DNA of 64,000 nucleotides, taken from contig JAHJHR010000017.1 in the NCBI GenBank assembly GCA_018823745.1, positions 496,001 to 560,000 of the forward strand, read 5' to 3'. Numbering within the stretch: position 1 is the stretch's first letter; every line of letters begins with the position of its first letter. Under the pieces are notes generated by a model, which was given only the letters and a program-made list of their open reading frames with translations, searched no databases and had not been told where the DNA came from. The translations under genes and the position numbers were made by a program. This DNA comes from Alphaproteobacteria bacterium. Its GTDB lineage: Bacteria > Pseudomonadota > Alphaproteobacteria > Oceanibaculales > Oceanibaculaceae. Below, one piece after another: positions 28,488-36,159 of the stretch.

Positions 28488-29774
28488 ATGACCCCCCAGG
28501 AAATCCTGCAGATCATCCAGCGCCACGAATTCTGGCTAGAGCGCAAGCCGGGCGGGACACGCGCGAATCTGTCCGGCATGAACCTGTCGGGCTTCCATCT
28601 GGCCGATCTGAACCTGCAATCGGCGAAATTCTCCGGCGCCAATCTCAGCCGCTGCATCCTGTCGGGCGCCGATCTCAGCTATTGCGATCTGTTCTGCGTC
28701 AATCTGGATGCCGCCGACCTGCGCAGCGCCGTGCTGCATCGCGCCGATCTGCGCGGCGCGCATCTGCGCAACGCCAATTTCACCGGCGCCAATCTGAAAG
28801 AGGCTGACCTGCGCGGCGGCGCGCTGATCAGCGGCAATCCGGCCAGCCCCGCCACTATGCTGCGCGCCGATCTCAGCTTTGCCGAGCTGGATTCGGCCGT
28901 TCTGCAAAGCGCGAACATGTCGGGCGCCGATCTGTCCAACGCGACCATGGTCGAAGCCTCCCTGGAAGGCGCCCTGCTCTGCGGCGCCAATCTGTCGGGC
29001 GTCAATCTGCGCGGCGCGAAGCTGGAGGGCGCTGATCTGTCCGGCGCCAATCTGACCGGCACCAACCTGTCGGAAAGCGACCTGACCGGCGTCAACCTGA
29101 CCGGGGCGATCATTGCCAAGACGGTCATGAGCCGGGCCGAGCTGAACCGCGCGATCCTGACCAATGTCGATCTCAGCGGCGCCGATCTGACCGGGGCGCA
29201 TCTGGCCGAAACCCGCACCGCCCTGTCACGCTCGATCAAGGACATCATCCGCGACCATCTGAAATGGGTGGAAAGCGATGGCGTCGTCGGCTCCCGGGCG
29301 GAGCTGGGCAAGGCCGATCTGAGCCGACAGGATCTCACCGGCGCCAATCTGTCGGGTGCCGATCTGCGCGGCGCGGTCCTGGTCGGTGCACGGATGGCGG
29401 GCATACAGCTGGTGATGTCCGATCTGTCCGAATCCAATCTGGAAGGGGCCGATCTGGAAGGCGCTGTCCTGGACGGCATCAATCTCAGCAACGCCAATCT
29501 GTCCTCCGCACGGCTGCGTGGCGCGCAGCTCAGCGCGGTGGATATCAAGAACAACGAGGGCCGCTCGACCGGCCGGCTCTGGCCCGCCAATCTTGCCGGA
29601 GCCAACCTGTCGCGGGCTGACCTGACCAACGCGCTGCTTACCGGCGCCAATCTGGCGAAGGCCGATCTCACCGGGGCGAAGCTGCACAATACCAATCTGG
29701 TCGATGCCAATCTGCGCGACGTGACGGTTGATCCGTCGCAACTCACCCTGGCGGTCACGCTCAAGCCCGAGTGA
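28488..29774 (+). CDS. Two-module pentapeptide-repeat protein, paralogue 2
   Basis: A 428-residue full-length paralogue of the protein encoded at 24947-26179. It has the same plan: a helical cap EILQIIQRHEFW (5-16), pentapeptide module 1 (about 26-240), a second cap IKDIIRDHLKW (250-260), and module 2 (about 270-412) interrupted by RSTGRLWPANLAGA (359-372). The phrases DLFC, LVMSDLS and the GRxTGRxWPxNLAGA insert occur in both proteins at matching places, so the whole two-module form was duplicated. Cytosolic; biochemical role unknown. The start is ATG 28488 (MTPQEI). Confidence 0.9.
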   Translation: MTPQEILQIIQRHEFWLERKPGGTRANLSGMNLSGFHLADLNLQSAKFSGANLSRCILSGADLSYCDLFCVNLDAADLRSAVLHRADLRGAHLRNANFTGANLKEADLRGGALISGNPASPATMLRADLSFAELDSAVLQSANMSGADLSNATMVEASLEGALLCGANLSGVNLRGAKLEGADLSGANLTGTNLSESDLTGVNLTGAIIAKTVMSRAELNRAILTNVDLSGADLTGAHLAETRTALSRSIKDIIRDHLKWVESDGVVGSRAELGKADLSRQDLTGANLSGADLRGAVLVGARMAGIQLVMSDLSESNLEGADLEGAVLDGINLSNANLSSARLRGAQLSAVDIKNNEGRSTGRLWPANLAGANLSRADLTNALLTGANLAKADLTGAKLHNTNLVDANLRDVTVDPSQLTLAVTLKPE

Positions 29775-29841
29775 CTTGAGTTATCGGCGGAACGGCCGAT
29801 TTCTATAGCTGGTTCCGTTTCTTCCCTGCCGTGAGGTCAGC

Positions 29842-31044
29842 ATGCCCGACGACGCGACCCAACCCGCGCCTGGGTCTCTGACGGCCCGTATTGTCGCACG
29901 CATCGACGATATCGCGGCGGCGGAGTGGGATGCCTGCGCCGGACCGGATAATCCCTTCGTCAGCCATGCCTTCCTCTCCGCCTTGGAGGAGTCCGGCTCG
30001 GTCGGCCCGCAAAGCACCGGCTGGCTGCCGCAGCATGTCGCCATCAACGATTCCGATGGCCGGCTGCTGGCCTGCGCGCCAGCCTATATCAAGCTGCATT
30101 CCTATGGCGAATACGTGTTCGACCATGGCTGGGCCGACGCCTTTGAACGCGCCGGCGGGCGCTATTATCCCAAGCTGCAGATCTGCGTGCCCTTCACCCC
30201 TGCCCCCGGGCCGCGCCTGCTGGTCCGGCCCGGCGAGGATGTGGCCGGGCTGCGCCAGGCGATGATCGCAACTTTAACTGAATTCTGCGAGCAGGCGGGC
30301 CTGTCCTCCCTGCACATCACCTTCCCCAGCGAGGCCGAATACGAGCTGGCCGGCGATATCGGCCTGATCCAGCGCATCGGCCAGCAATTCCACTGGCATA
30401 ATGACGGCTATGCCAGCTTCGAGGATTTCCTGGCCGCGCTGAATTCCCGCAAGCGCAAGCAGATCCGCAAGGAACGCCGCGAGGCCCAGGCCGGCGGCGT
30501 CACACTGCGCGCCTATTCCGGCGCGGAACTGAAGCCCGAGCATTGGGATGCGTTCTACCGCTTCTACGAAAACACCAGCGACCGCAAATGGGGCTCCGCC
30601 TACCTGACCCGTGATTTCTTCCAGCTGCTGGGCGAGCGGATGGGCGACAGGGTCGTGCTGTTCCTGGGCGAGGAGGAAGGCCATGAGGGCACCGGTGCCT
30701 ATGTCTGCGGCGCGCTGAATCTGGCAGGCACCGACACGCTCTACGGCCGCAACTGGGGCTGCGAGGAGCATGTGAAATTCCTGCATTTCGAGGCCTGCTA
30801 CTACCGCGCCATCGACTGGGCCATTGAATACGGCTTCAAGCGCGTGGAGGCCGGCGCCCAGGGTCCGCACAAGATCCAGCGCGGCTATCTGCCAACCCCG
30901 ACCTATAGCGCCCACTGGATCGCCCATCCCGGCCTGCGCGACGCCGTCGACAAGGCGATGCGCCGCGAGCGCCCGGCTGTGCTGGCCGAGATCGACGCCC
31001 TGACCGCTGAATACAGCCCTTACCGGCAGGAGGGCGAGGGCTAG
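29842..31044 (+). CDS. DUF482 / FemAB-like acyltransferase
   Basis: A 400-residue protein of the PF04339 (FemAB_like, DUF482) family, related to the GNAT/Fem fold of aminoacyl or acyl transferases. Family landmarks include an N-terminal NPFVSHAFLSALEESGS block, a basic stretch LNSRKRKQIRKERREA and a distal GRNWGC / HFEACYYRAIDWAIE region. Name-based links to peptidoglycan are weak; the natural acceptor is unknown. The ATG at 29842 follows GAGGTCAGC. The gene is solitary and ends 33 bp before a REP-like element. Confidence 0.85.
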   Translation: MPDDATQPAPGSLTARIVARIDDIAAAEWDACAGPDNPFVSHAFLSALEESGSVGPQSTGWLPQHVAINDSDGRLLACAPAYIKLHSYGEYVFDHGWADAFERAGGRYYPKLQICVPFTPAPGPRLLVRPGEDVAGLRQAMIATLTEFCEQAGLSSLHITFPSEAEYELAGDIGLIQRIGQQFHWHNDGYASFEDFLAALNSRKRKQIRKERREAQAGGVTLRAYSGAELKPEHWDAFYRFYENTSDRKWGSAYLTRDFFQLLGERMGDRVVLFLGEEEGHEGTGAYVCGALNLAGTDTLYGRNWGCEEHVKFLHFEACYYRAIDWAIEYGFKRVEAGAQGPHKIQRGYLPTPTYSAHWIAHPGLRDAVDKAMRRERPAVLAEIDALTAEYSPYRQEGEG

Positions 31045-31077
31045 TTAGCACGGCAATAGTGCCCCCTTCCCCAGGCC

Positions 31078-31176
31078 GTCACCCCCGGCCTTGTGCCGGG
31101 GGTCCATGCTTCAGCTTACTGGATCATTGGTTGAGTAGGCTGCACCCTGGATTCCCGGCACAAGGCCGGGAATGAC
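31078..31176. repeat. REP-like element B, copy 1 (99 bp)
   Basis: Two outer hairpins, CCCCCGGC-cttgt-GCCGGGGG and TTCCCGGC-acaag-GCCGGGAA, bound by GTCA and TGAC. The central part contains a GCTTACTGGATCAT segment. It is an inverted copy, roughly 90% identical by hand count, of the element at 32546-32644. It lies 10 bp beyond the leucine dehydrogenase stop codon. Confidence 0.85.
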
Positions 31177-31186
31177 AGTTGTGGTA

Positions 31187-32233
31187 TCACGCAACCTGCT
31201 GCTGCTTGCGGAAGCGGCTCTCGGCGACACGGTCGGCGGCGGTGCCGGTGGGGATGCCTTCCGTCTCGGCGTGGGCGAAGATTTCCAGCAGCGTGTCGTA
31301 TATGCCCTCGACCTGCTTCAGCGCGGCGGCGCGGTCATAGTGGTCGAAGGATTCATGGTGGATGTTGATGATGCCACCGGCATTGATCGCGTAATCCGGG
31401 GCATAGAGGATGCCGCGCAGCCGCAGCACCTCGCCGTGGCGGTCCTCGGCCAGTTGATTATTGGCGGCGCCAGCGACGATGCCGGCCTGGATTTCCGGGA
31501 TCGTCTCATCGTTCAGGATGGCGCCCAGCGCGCAGGGCGCAAAGACATCGACATCGGCGGCGTGGATACGATCAGCCGGCAGGATTTCGGCGTGATAGGC
31601 TGCCGCTGTGCGGGCGACACGCGCTTCATCGATATCGGCCACCACGAGCAGGGCGCCGGCTTCATAGAGCTGGCGCGCCAGATCATGGCCGACATGGCCC
31701 AGCCCCTGCACGGCGATGCGCAGGCCGGCCAGATCGTCGCGTCCCAGCTTCGCCTTCACCGCCGCCCTTATGCCCTGGAACACGCCATAGGCGGTGACCG
31801 GCGACGGATCGCCACTGCCGCCCGCCGTTCCCGCGACATGGCGCGTGACCTGCCGGACGATCTCGATATCGGCCACGCCGGTACCGACATCCTCGGCCAC
31901 GATATAGCGCCCGCCAAGCGATTCGACGAACCGGCCAAAGGCGCGGAACAACGCCGGCGTCTTCTGGGTCCGGGACTCGCCGATGATGACCGATTTGCCA
32001 CCGCCCAGCGGCAGGCCGGCCAGCGCCGATTTATAGGTCATGCCGCGCGACAGCCGCAGCGCATCGGTCAGCGCCTCTTCCTCGCTGGCATAGGGCCACA
32101 TCCGGCACCCGCCCAGAGAGGGGCCGCGTGTCGTGTTGTGAATCGCGATGATGGCGCGCAGGCCGGTCTCCGCATCGTGGCAGAACACCACCTGCTCATG
32201 ACCATCGAAATCGGGCGCGGTGAATATCGGCAT
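31187..32233 (-). CDS. Leucine-type (Leu/Phe/Val) dehydrogenase
   Basis: An NAD-dependent amino-acid dehydrogenase of 348 residues that should interconvert a branched or aromatic amino acid and its 2-oxo acid with ammonium. The active-site block is intact: [14 protein letters not shown] (about 41-54), K68 ([10 protein letters not shown]) and catalytic K80 (PLGGGKSV). These fall at the same numbers as in bacillar leucine dehydrogenases. The Rossmann motif [13 protein letters not shown] lies near 180. The length fits Leu/Phe dehydrogenases rather than hexameric glutamate dehydrogenases. The gene stands alone between inverted 99-bp REP-like elements. Confidence 0.92.
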   Translation of the reverse strand: MPIFTAPDFDGHEQVVFCHDAETGLRAIIAIHNTTRGPSLGGCRMWPYASEEEALTDALRLSRGMTYKSALAGLPLGGGKSVIIGESRTQKTPALFRAFGRFVESLGGRYIVAEDVGTGVADIEIVRQVTRHVAGTAGGSGDPSPVTAYGVFQGIRAAVKAKLGRDDLAGLRIAVQGLGHVGHDLARQLYEAGALLVVADIDEARVARTAAAYHAEILPADRIHAADVDVFAPCALGAILNDETIPEIQAGIVAGAANNQLAEDRHGEVLRLRGILYAPDYAINAGGIINIHHESFDHYDRAAALKQVEGIYDTLLEIFAHAETEGIPTGTAADRVAESRFRKQQQVA

Positions 32234-32415
32234 GGTATCCTCCCCTGCTGAGTAAGGAAAGAATCGCCCTGTCTTACCCCGGCTTCAACGCCTGGAAACA
32301 GATGGCAAGAAAAACGCAGCAAGATGAGGAGAAGTCAGAGTATCGCATCTGCCGGACCCGAAAAACCGGCAGTGCATTGAAATTTTATTACGCACCGTTG
32401 AGGGTCCCCTTTCTT

Positions 32416-32514
32416 CGTCATGGTCGGACTTGATCCGATCATCCATTGACCGAACGGGTTGCACGGGCGGCTGGACCCCACAGTGCCATGGGCGGGTCAA
32501 GCCCGAGGGTGACG
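32416..32514. repeat. REP-like element A, copy 2 (99 bp)
   Basis: The left hairpin is ATGGTCGGA-cttga-TCCGATCAT with one mismatch. The right half has the longer variant, with AGTGCCATGGGCGGGTCAAGC in place of the short symmetrical arm, and it ends in TGACG. It belongs to the 99-bp subclass shared with the copy at 32672. Confidence 0.8.
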
Positions 32515-32545
32515 ATGGTAGGGGGATCGCACTTCATCTCCGCCC

Positions 32546-32644
32546 GTCATTCCCGGCCTTGTGCCGGGAATCCATGGTCGAGCTTACTCGACTGATGATC
32601 CAGTAAGCGGAAGCCTGGACCCCCGGCACAAGGCCGGGGGTGAC
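32546..32644. repeat. REP-like element B, copy 2 (99 bp, inverted relative to copy 1)
   Basis: Outer hairpins TTCCCGGC-cttgt-GCCGGGAA and CCCCCGGC-acaag-GCCGGGGG. The reverse complement differs from the copy at 31078-31176 at about 9 of 99 positions. The centre contains GCTTAC and GTAAGC arms that could form a third hairpin. Confidence 0.85.
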
Positions 32645-32671
32645 GGTCTGAGGAAATGGCAATAAAGGACT

Positions 32672-32770
32672 CGTCATGGTCGGACTTGATCCGACCATCC
32701 ATTGACCGAGCGAGCCGCACAGACGGATGGACCCCCAAGTGCCATGGGCGGGTCAAGCCCGAGGGTGACG
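32672..32770. repeat. REP-like element A, copy 3 (99 bp)
   Basis: Perfect left hairpin ATGGTCGGA-cttga-TCCGACCAT and the long-variant right half ending GAGGGTGACG. It lies 29 bp from the end of the alcohol dehydrogenase gene and 27 bp from the neighbouring B element. Confidence 0.85.
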
Positions 32771-32799
32771 ATGGTGGGGGGTGGCTAGGGCTATGCCCC

Positions 32800-33978
32800 C
32801 TACCGTGCCAGTTCCCCTGCCACGGCCTGCCTGAACAGCCGGCTCAGAATGCCGGCATCCAGCTTCACGGGGTTGCCACCGGCGCTGGGGTCGGCGGCGG
32901 CGTATGTGCCGATTTCCTCGGCGCGGGCGGCATCGACGCCGATTTCTGCCAAAGTGTGGGGAATGCCGAGGTCGCGGCGGAAGGCGATCACCCAGTCCAG
33001 GAAACCGTCAAACCCGCCGGCAATGCCGAGGAAGGCGGCCAGCCGGACGATCTTCTCCTCCACCGCCGGGCGGTTGAAGGCCAGCACATAGGGCATGACC
33101 ACGGCGTTGGTCAGACCGTGATGCGTGTCATACAGCGCACCGACCGGATGGCTGATCGCATGGATGCCGCCCAGCCCCTTCTGGAACGCCGTGGCGCCCA
33201 TGCTGGCGGCGATCAACATCTGGCCACGCGCCTCGATATCCGTGCCGTCCTTGTAGGCGCGGGGCAGGTACTCCTTCACCAGCCGCATGCCTTCCACCGC
33301 CACGCCCTCGGCCAGCGGATGGAAGCCGGGGGCGCAATAGGCCTCCAGGCAATGGGTGAAGGCGTCAATGCCGGTCGCCGCCGTCAGATGCGCCGGCAGG
33401 CCGATGGTGAGTTGCGGGTCCTCGATCACCACGGCGGGCAGCATCTTCGGGTGGAAGATGATGATCTTCTGGTGGGTTTCCTCATTCACGATGACGCCGG
33501 CACGACCGACCTCCGACCCGGTGCCCGCCGTGGTCGGCACGGCGATGATCGGCGCGATGCCGTCCAGCACAGCATCCTTCCAGCCCGGCCCGTTATCGTC
33601 GAAATGCCAGACCGGCAGGCTCTGCCCGGCCATGAAGGCGATGACCTTGCCGGCATCCATGGCGCTGCCGCCGCCGATGACGACCACGCCGTCATGCTTG
33701 CCGGCGCGAAACACTTCCAGCCCGGCCTCGACATTGCCGCCGGTCGGATTCGGCTTCACCTGCGCGAATATCTCGGCGCCGAGGCCGGCCTTGCGGCAAT
33801 CCGCCAGCATGGCGGCAACCATCGACGTGCCGGCAAGGCCGGGATCGGTGACCAGCAGCGGCCGTTTCATGCCCTGTTCGGCGCAGGCGCGCGGCAGCAG
33901 GGAGATCGACCCGGTGCCGAAGCGGATCACCGTCGGGAAGCTCCAGGTGGCGCGCAGGGTATTGAAGTCGTGTGTCAT
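32800..33978 (-). CDS. Iron-containing (group III) alcohol dehydrogenase
   Basis: A 392-residue NAD(P)-dependent alcohol dehydrogenase of the Fe-ADH family. The nucleotide loop (IGGGSAMDAGKV, about 100-111) and the metal-binding stretches (GIDAFTHCLEAY; GGIHAISHPVGALYDTHHGL) with the expected Asp and three His ligands are present. The substrate is not determined. It starts 1 bp after the stop of the glutamine-synthetase-like gene, so the two work as one unit, possibly in amine or amino-alcohol catabolism (inference). Confidence 0.92.
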   Translation of the reverse strand: MTHDFNTLRATWSFPTVIRFGTGSISLLPRACAEQGMKRPLLVTDPGLAGTSMVAAMLADCRKAGLGAEIFAQVKPNPTGGNVEAGLEVFRAGKHDGVVVIGGGSAMDAGKVIAFMAGQSLPVWHFDDNGPGWKDAVLDGIAPIIAVPTTAGTGSEVGRAGVIVNEETHQKIIIFHPKMLPAVVIEDPQLTIGLPAHLTAATGIDAFTHCLEAYCAPGFHPLAEGVAVEGMRLVKEYLPRAYKDGTDIEARGQMLIAASMGATAFQKGLGGIHAISHPVGALYDTHHGLTNAVVMPYVLAFNRPAVEEKIVRLAAFLGIAGGFDGFLDWVIAFRRDLGIPHTLAEIGVDAARAEEIGTYAAADPSAGGNPVKLDAGILSRLFRQAVAGELAR

Positions 33979-33979
33979 A

Positions 33980-35347
33980 TCAGATGATCTCGAAATAGCG
34001 TTTCAGTTCCCAGTCGGAGATGTGCTTGCGGTATTGCCGCTCCTCCCATTCCCGGGTGGCGGCGAAATGCTCGACGAAGGCGTCGCCGAGCAGCGAGCGG
34101 GCTGGCTTGGACCGGCGCAGGCGCTGCGCCGCCTCCCACAGCGTCGCCGGGAAGGCGAGGCGCGCCGGGGGTTTCACGTCATAGGCATTGCCGGTGATCG
34201 GGGCTTCCGGCTCGATCTCGTTCTCGATGCCCCACAGGCCGGAGGCGAGTGCCGCCGCCTGCACGAGATACGGGTTGCCGTCGGCAGCGCCGACCCGGTA
34301 TTCGATGCGCTGGGCCTGGGGCGAGCCGCCAATGACGCGCAGGGCGCAGGTGCGGTTCTCCACGCCCCACAGCGATGCCGTCGGCGCCCAGAAGCCGGGG
34401 ATCAGCCGGGAAAAGCTGTTCACCGTCGGGGCGATCATCGCCAGCATTTCCGGCATCAGCTTCTGCTGGCCACCGAGGAAATGGCGCATGGTCGTGCTCA
34501 TGCCATGCGCGCCCTTGGCATCGTGGAAGACCGGCTTGCCCTTCTTGTCCATCAGCGACAGATGCAGATGGCCGCTCTGCCCCGGCACCTCGGACGACCA
34601 TTTCGCCATGAAGGTCGCCATCAAGCCGTTGCGCTGGGCCAGGATCTTGGTGAAGGTCTTGAACAGCGCCGCCTTGTCGGCCGCCGCCAGCCCGTCATCG
34701 ACCTTGATCGCGGCTTCCAGAACGCCGGGGCCGGTTTCGGTGTGCAGCCCTTCGATCGGAAAATCCATCGTCTCGGAGAGCGCCAGCAATTCCTGATAGA
34801 ACTCGGCATAGACGGTGGAGCGCAGCAGCGAGTAACCGAACATGCCCGGCGTGATCGGCTTCAGACCCCGATAGCCCTTCTCGCGCACGCTGTCCGGTGT
34901 CTCGTCGAACAGGAAGAATTCGTATTCGAAGCCGGCCTTTACGGTAAAGCCCATATCGGCCGCCTTGGCGAGCACCCGGCGCAGCGTGCCGCGCGGACAG
35001 ATGGCCTCCGCCGCCGCCTCGAACTCGCCCATGAAGAACAGCATGTTGTCTTCAAGCGGTATCTCGCGGCAGCTTTCCGGCAGGATGCGCACGGTGGCGT
35101 CCGGATAACCGGTGTGCCAGCCGGTATAGGCGACGTTGTCATACAGCTCGTCATGCATGTCCCAGCCAAGCACCACGTCGCAGAATCCAAAGCCACTTTC
35201 CAGCGAGGAGAAGAACTTCTCCCGCGCCATGTATTTGCCGCGCAGCAGGCCGTCCATGTCGAACACGCCGACTTTCACATGGCTGAGGCCACGCTCCTCC
35301 ACGATCTTGCGGGCATCGGCCGCATTCCTGACTTGGCTGGGCTCCAT
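33980..35347 (-). CDS. Glutamine synthetase family ligase (GlnA-like, probably gamma-glutamyl amine ligase)
   Basis: A 455-residue protein with the glutamine-synthetase fold: an N-terminal beta-grasp part (HVKVGVFDMDGLLRGK), then catalytic barrel motifs EYEFFLFDE, ETGPGVLEAAI, GQSGHLHLSL, NRTCALRV and RIEYRVGAADGNPY. The divergent N-terminus and the absence of an obvious adenylylation loop near the C-terminus separate it from housekeeping GlnA. Relatives ligate glutamate to amines such as putrescine, ethanolamine or isopropylamine. The pairing with an alcohol dehydrogenase fits use of an amino-alcohol, but the substrate is unproven. The ATG at 35347 is the first gene of the pair. Confidence 0.9.
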   Translation of the reverse strand: MEPSQVRNAADARKIVEERGLSHVKVGVFDMDGLLRGKYMAREKFFSSLESGFGFCDVVLGWDMHDELYDNVAYTGWHTGYPDATVRILPESCREIPLEDNMLFFMGEFEAAAEAICPRGTLRRVLAKAADMGFTVKAGFEYEFFLFDETPDSVREKGYRGLKPITPGMFGYSLLRSTVYAEFYQELLALSETMDFPIEGLHTETGPGVLEAAIKVDDGLAAADKAALFKTFTKILAQRNGLMATFMAKWSSEVPGQSGHLHLSLMDKKGKPVFHDAKGAHGMSTTMRHFLGGQQKLMPEMLAMIAPTVNSFSRLIPGFWAPTASLWGVENRTCALRVIGGSPQAQRIEYRVGAADGNPYLVQAAALASGLWGIENEIEPEAPITGNAYDVKPPARLAFPATLWEAAQRLRRSKPARSLLGDAFVEHFAATREWEERQYRKHISDWELKRYFEII

Positions 35348-35522
35348 CGGCTAACCTCTTTCCTGTCCGTTATTTAAGGTGTTATTGGCGATCAGACCGG
35401 AAATCATGCCGCTTGTCGAGGCGCCCGGATGACCTTGGTCTGCGCGCCCACTATACTGCCCAGAATACCACACTGCCCGGCGGGGAACAGGGTGCCGGGT
35501 GACAGCATGAGGGGGATGGAAA

Positions 35523-36095
35523 ATGCGGCACTTCTTCGGCGTCATACTCGGCATTGGCCTGCTACTCGCGGGCACGGCCGTCCACGATACAGCACAGGCG
35601 CAGGACCTCGCCAAGCCCAAGGGGCCGGTGCTGCTGACGGTGAGCGGTGCTGTGGCGAAGACCAATCGCGGCCCCTCCAATGATTTCGAGGATGGGCTGC
35701 TGAACAGCCACGGCATCGCCTTCCAGAAGGCTGCAGCCTTCGACCTGGCCATGCTGGAAGGGCTGGGGATGAAGAAGTTCAGCCTGCAATATCCCGGCTG
35801 GCCGAAACGCTACACCTTCGAAGGCCCGCTGCTGCGCGACCTGCTGGCCGCTGTCGGCGCGGAGAAGTCGAGCGTCATCCGCTTCATGGGGCTGGATGGC
35901 TATGAGCCGGAAATCCCGGTGCAGGATGCCCGCGACTATGACGTGATGCTGGCGATCAAGGTCGATGGCCGCTATCTCGGCATTGGCGACCGGGGGCCGA
36001 TCTGGCTGGTCTATCCGCGCGATGACGTGCCGGCGCTGAAGAATACGGACGATGCCAAATGGGTCTGGGCCGGCTTCCATATCGCCGTCGAGTGA
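35523..36095 (+). CDS. Exported molybdopterin-oxidoreductase-fold protein without cysteine
   Basis: A 190-residue periplasmic protein with a signal peptide (about 1-26, ending AQAQ). The mature part resembles the sulfite-oxidase/YedY-type molybdopterin-binding fold (VSGAVAKTNRGP; FEGPLLRDLLAAVGA; GYEPEIPVQDARDYDVMLA; GPIWLVYPRDD). The usual molybdenum-ligand cysteine is missing: the whole precursor contains no cysteine, so it cannot bind Mo in the standard way and may be a structural or sensing relative. ATG 35523 follows GAGGGGGATGG. It ends at a strong bidirectional terminator. Confidence 0.8.
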   Translation: MRHFFGVILGIGLLLAGTAVHDTAQAQDLAKPKGPVLLTVSGAVAKTNRGPSNDFEDGLLNSHGIAFQKAAAFDLAMLEGLGMKKFSLQYPGWPKRYTFEGPLLRDLLAAVGAEKSSVIRFMGLDGYEPEIPVQDARDYDVMLAIKVDGRYLGIGDRGPIWLVYPRDDVPALKNTDDAKWVWAGFHIAVE

Positions 36096-36107
36096 TCCCA
36101 GACATAG

Positions 36108-36139
36108 AAAAAGCCCCCGGCCTGCGCCGGGGGCTTTTT
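36108..36139. terminator. Bidirectional intrinsic terminator between moco-fold gene and typA
   Basis: A perfect 9-bp stem, GCCCCCGGC / GCCGGGGGC, with a CTGC loop is preceded by five A and followed by five T. It therefore acts in both directions, ending the plus-strand gene (stop 36095) and the minus-strand typA (stop 36160). Confidence 0.93.
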
Positions 36140-36159
36140 CATGTCCGAAGCGAAGGCGA

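Larger units (their letters stand above)
32234..32799. other. 566-bp intergenic region packed with REP-like elements
   Basis: Between the start of the leucine dehydrogenase gene and the end of the alcohol dehydrogenase gene, three hairpin elements follow each other: A (32416-32514), B (32546-32644) and A (32672-32770). The first 180 bp (32234-32415) should carry the leucine dehydrogenase promoter. I see no ORF with a credible ribosome-binding site. Confidence 0.7.

Noticed and set aside
28679-29764. 361-aa minus-strand ORF opposite pentapeptide gene 2
   Set aside because: The 15-bp periodic A(N/D)LxG codons keep other frames open; the repetitive translation has no independent meaning.
31078-32644. 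Composite transposon or IS ends around the leucine dehydrogenase gene
   Set aside because: The repeats are hairpin pairs of REP type, no transposase is present and no target-site duplication can be seen.
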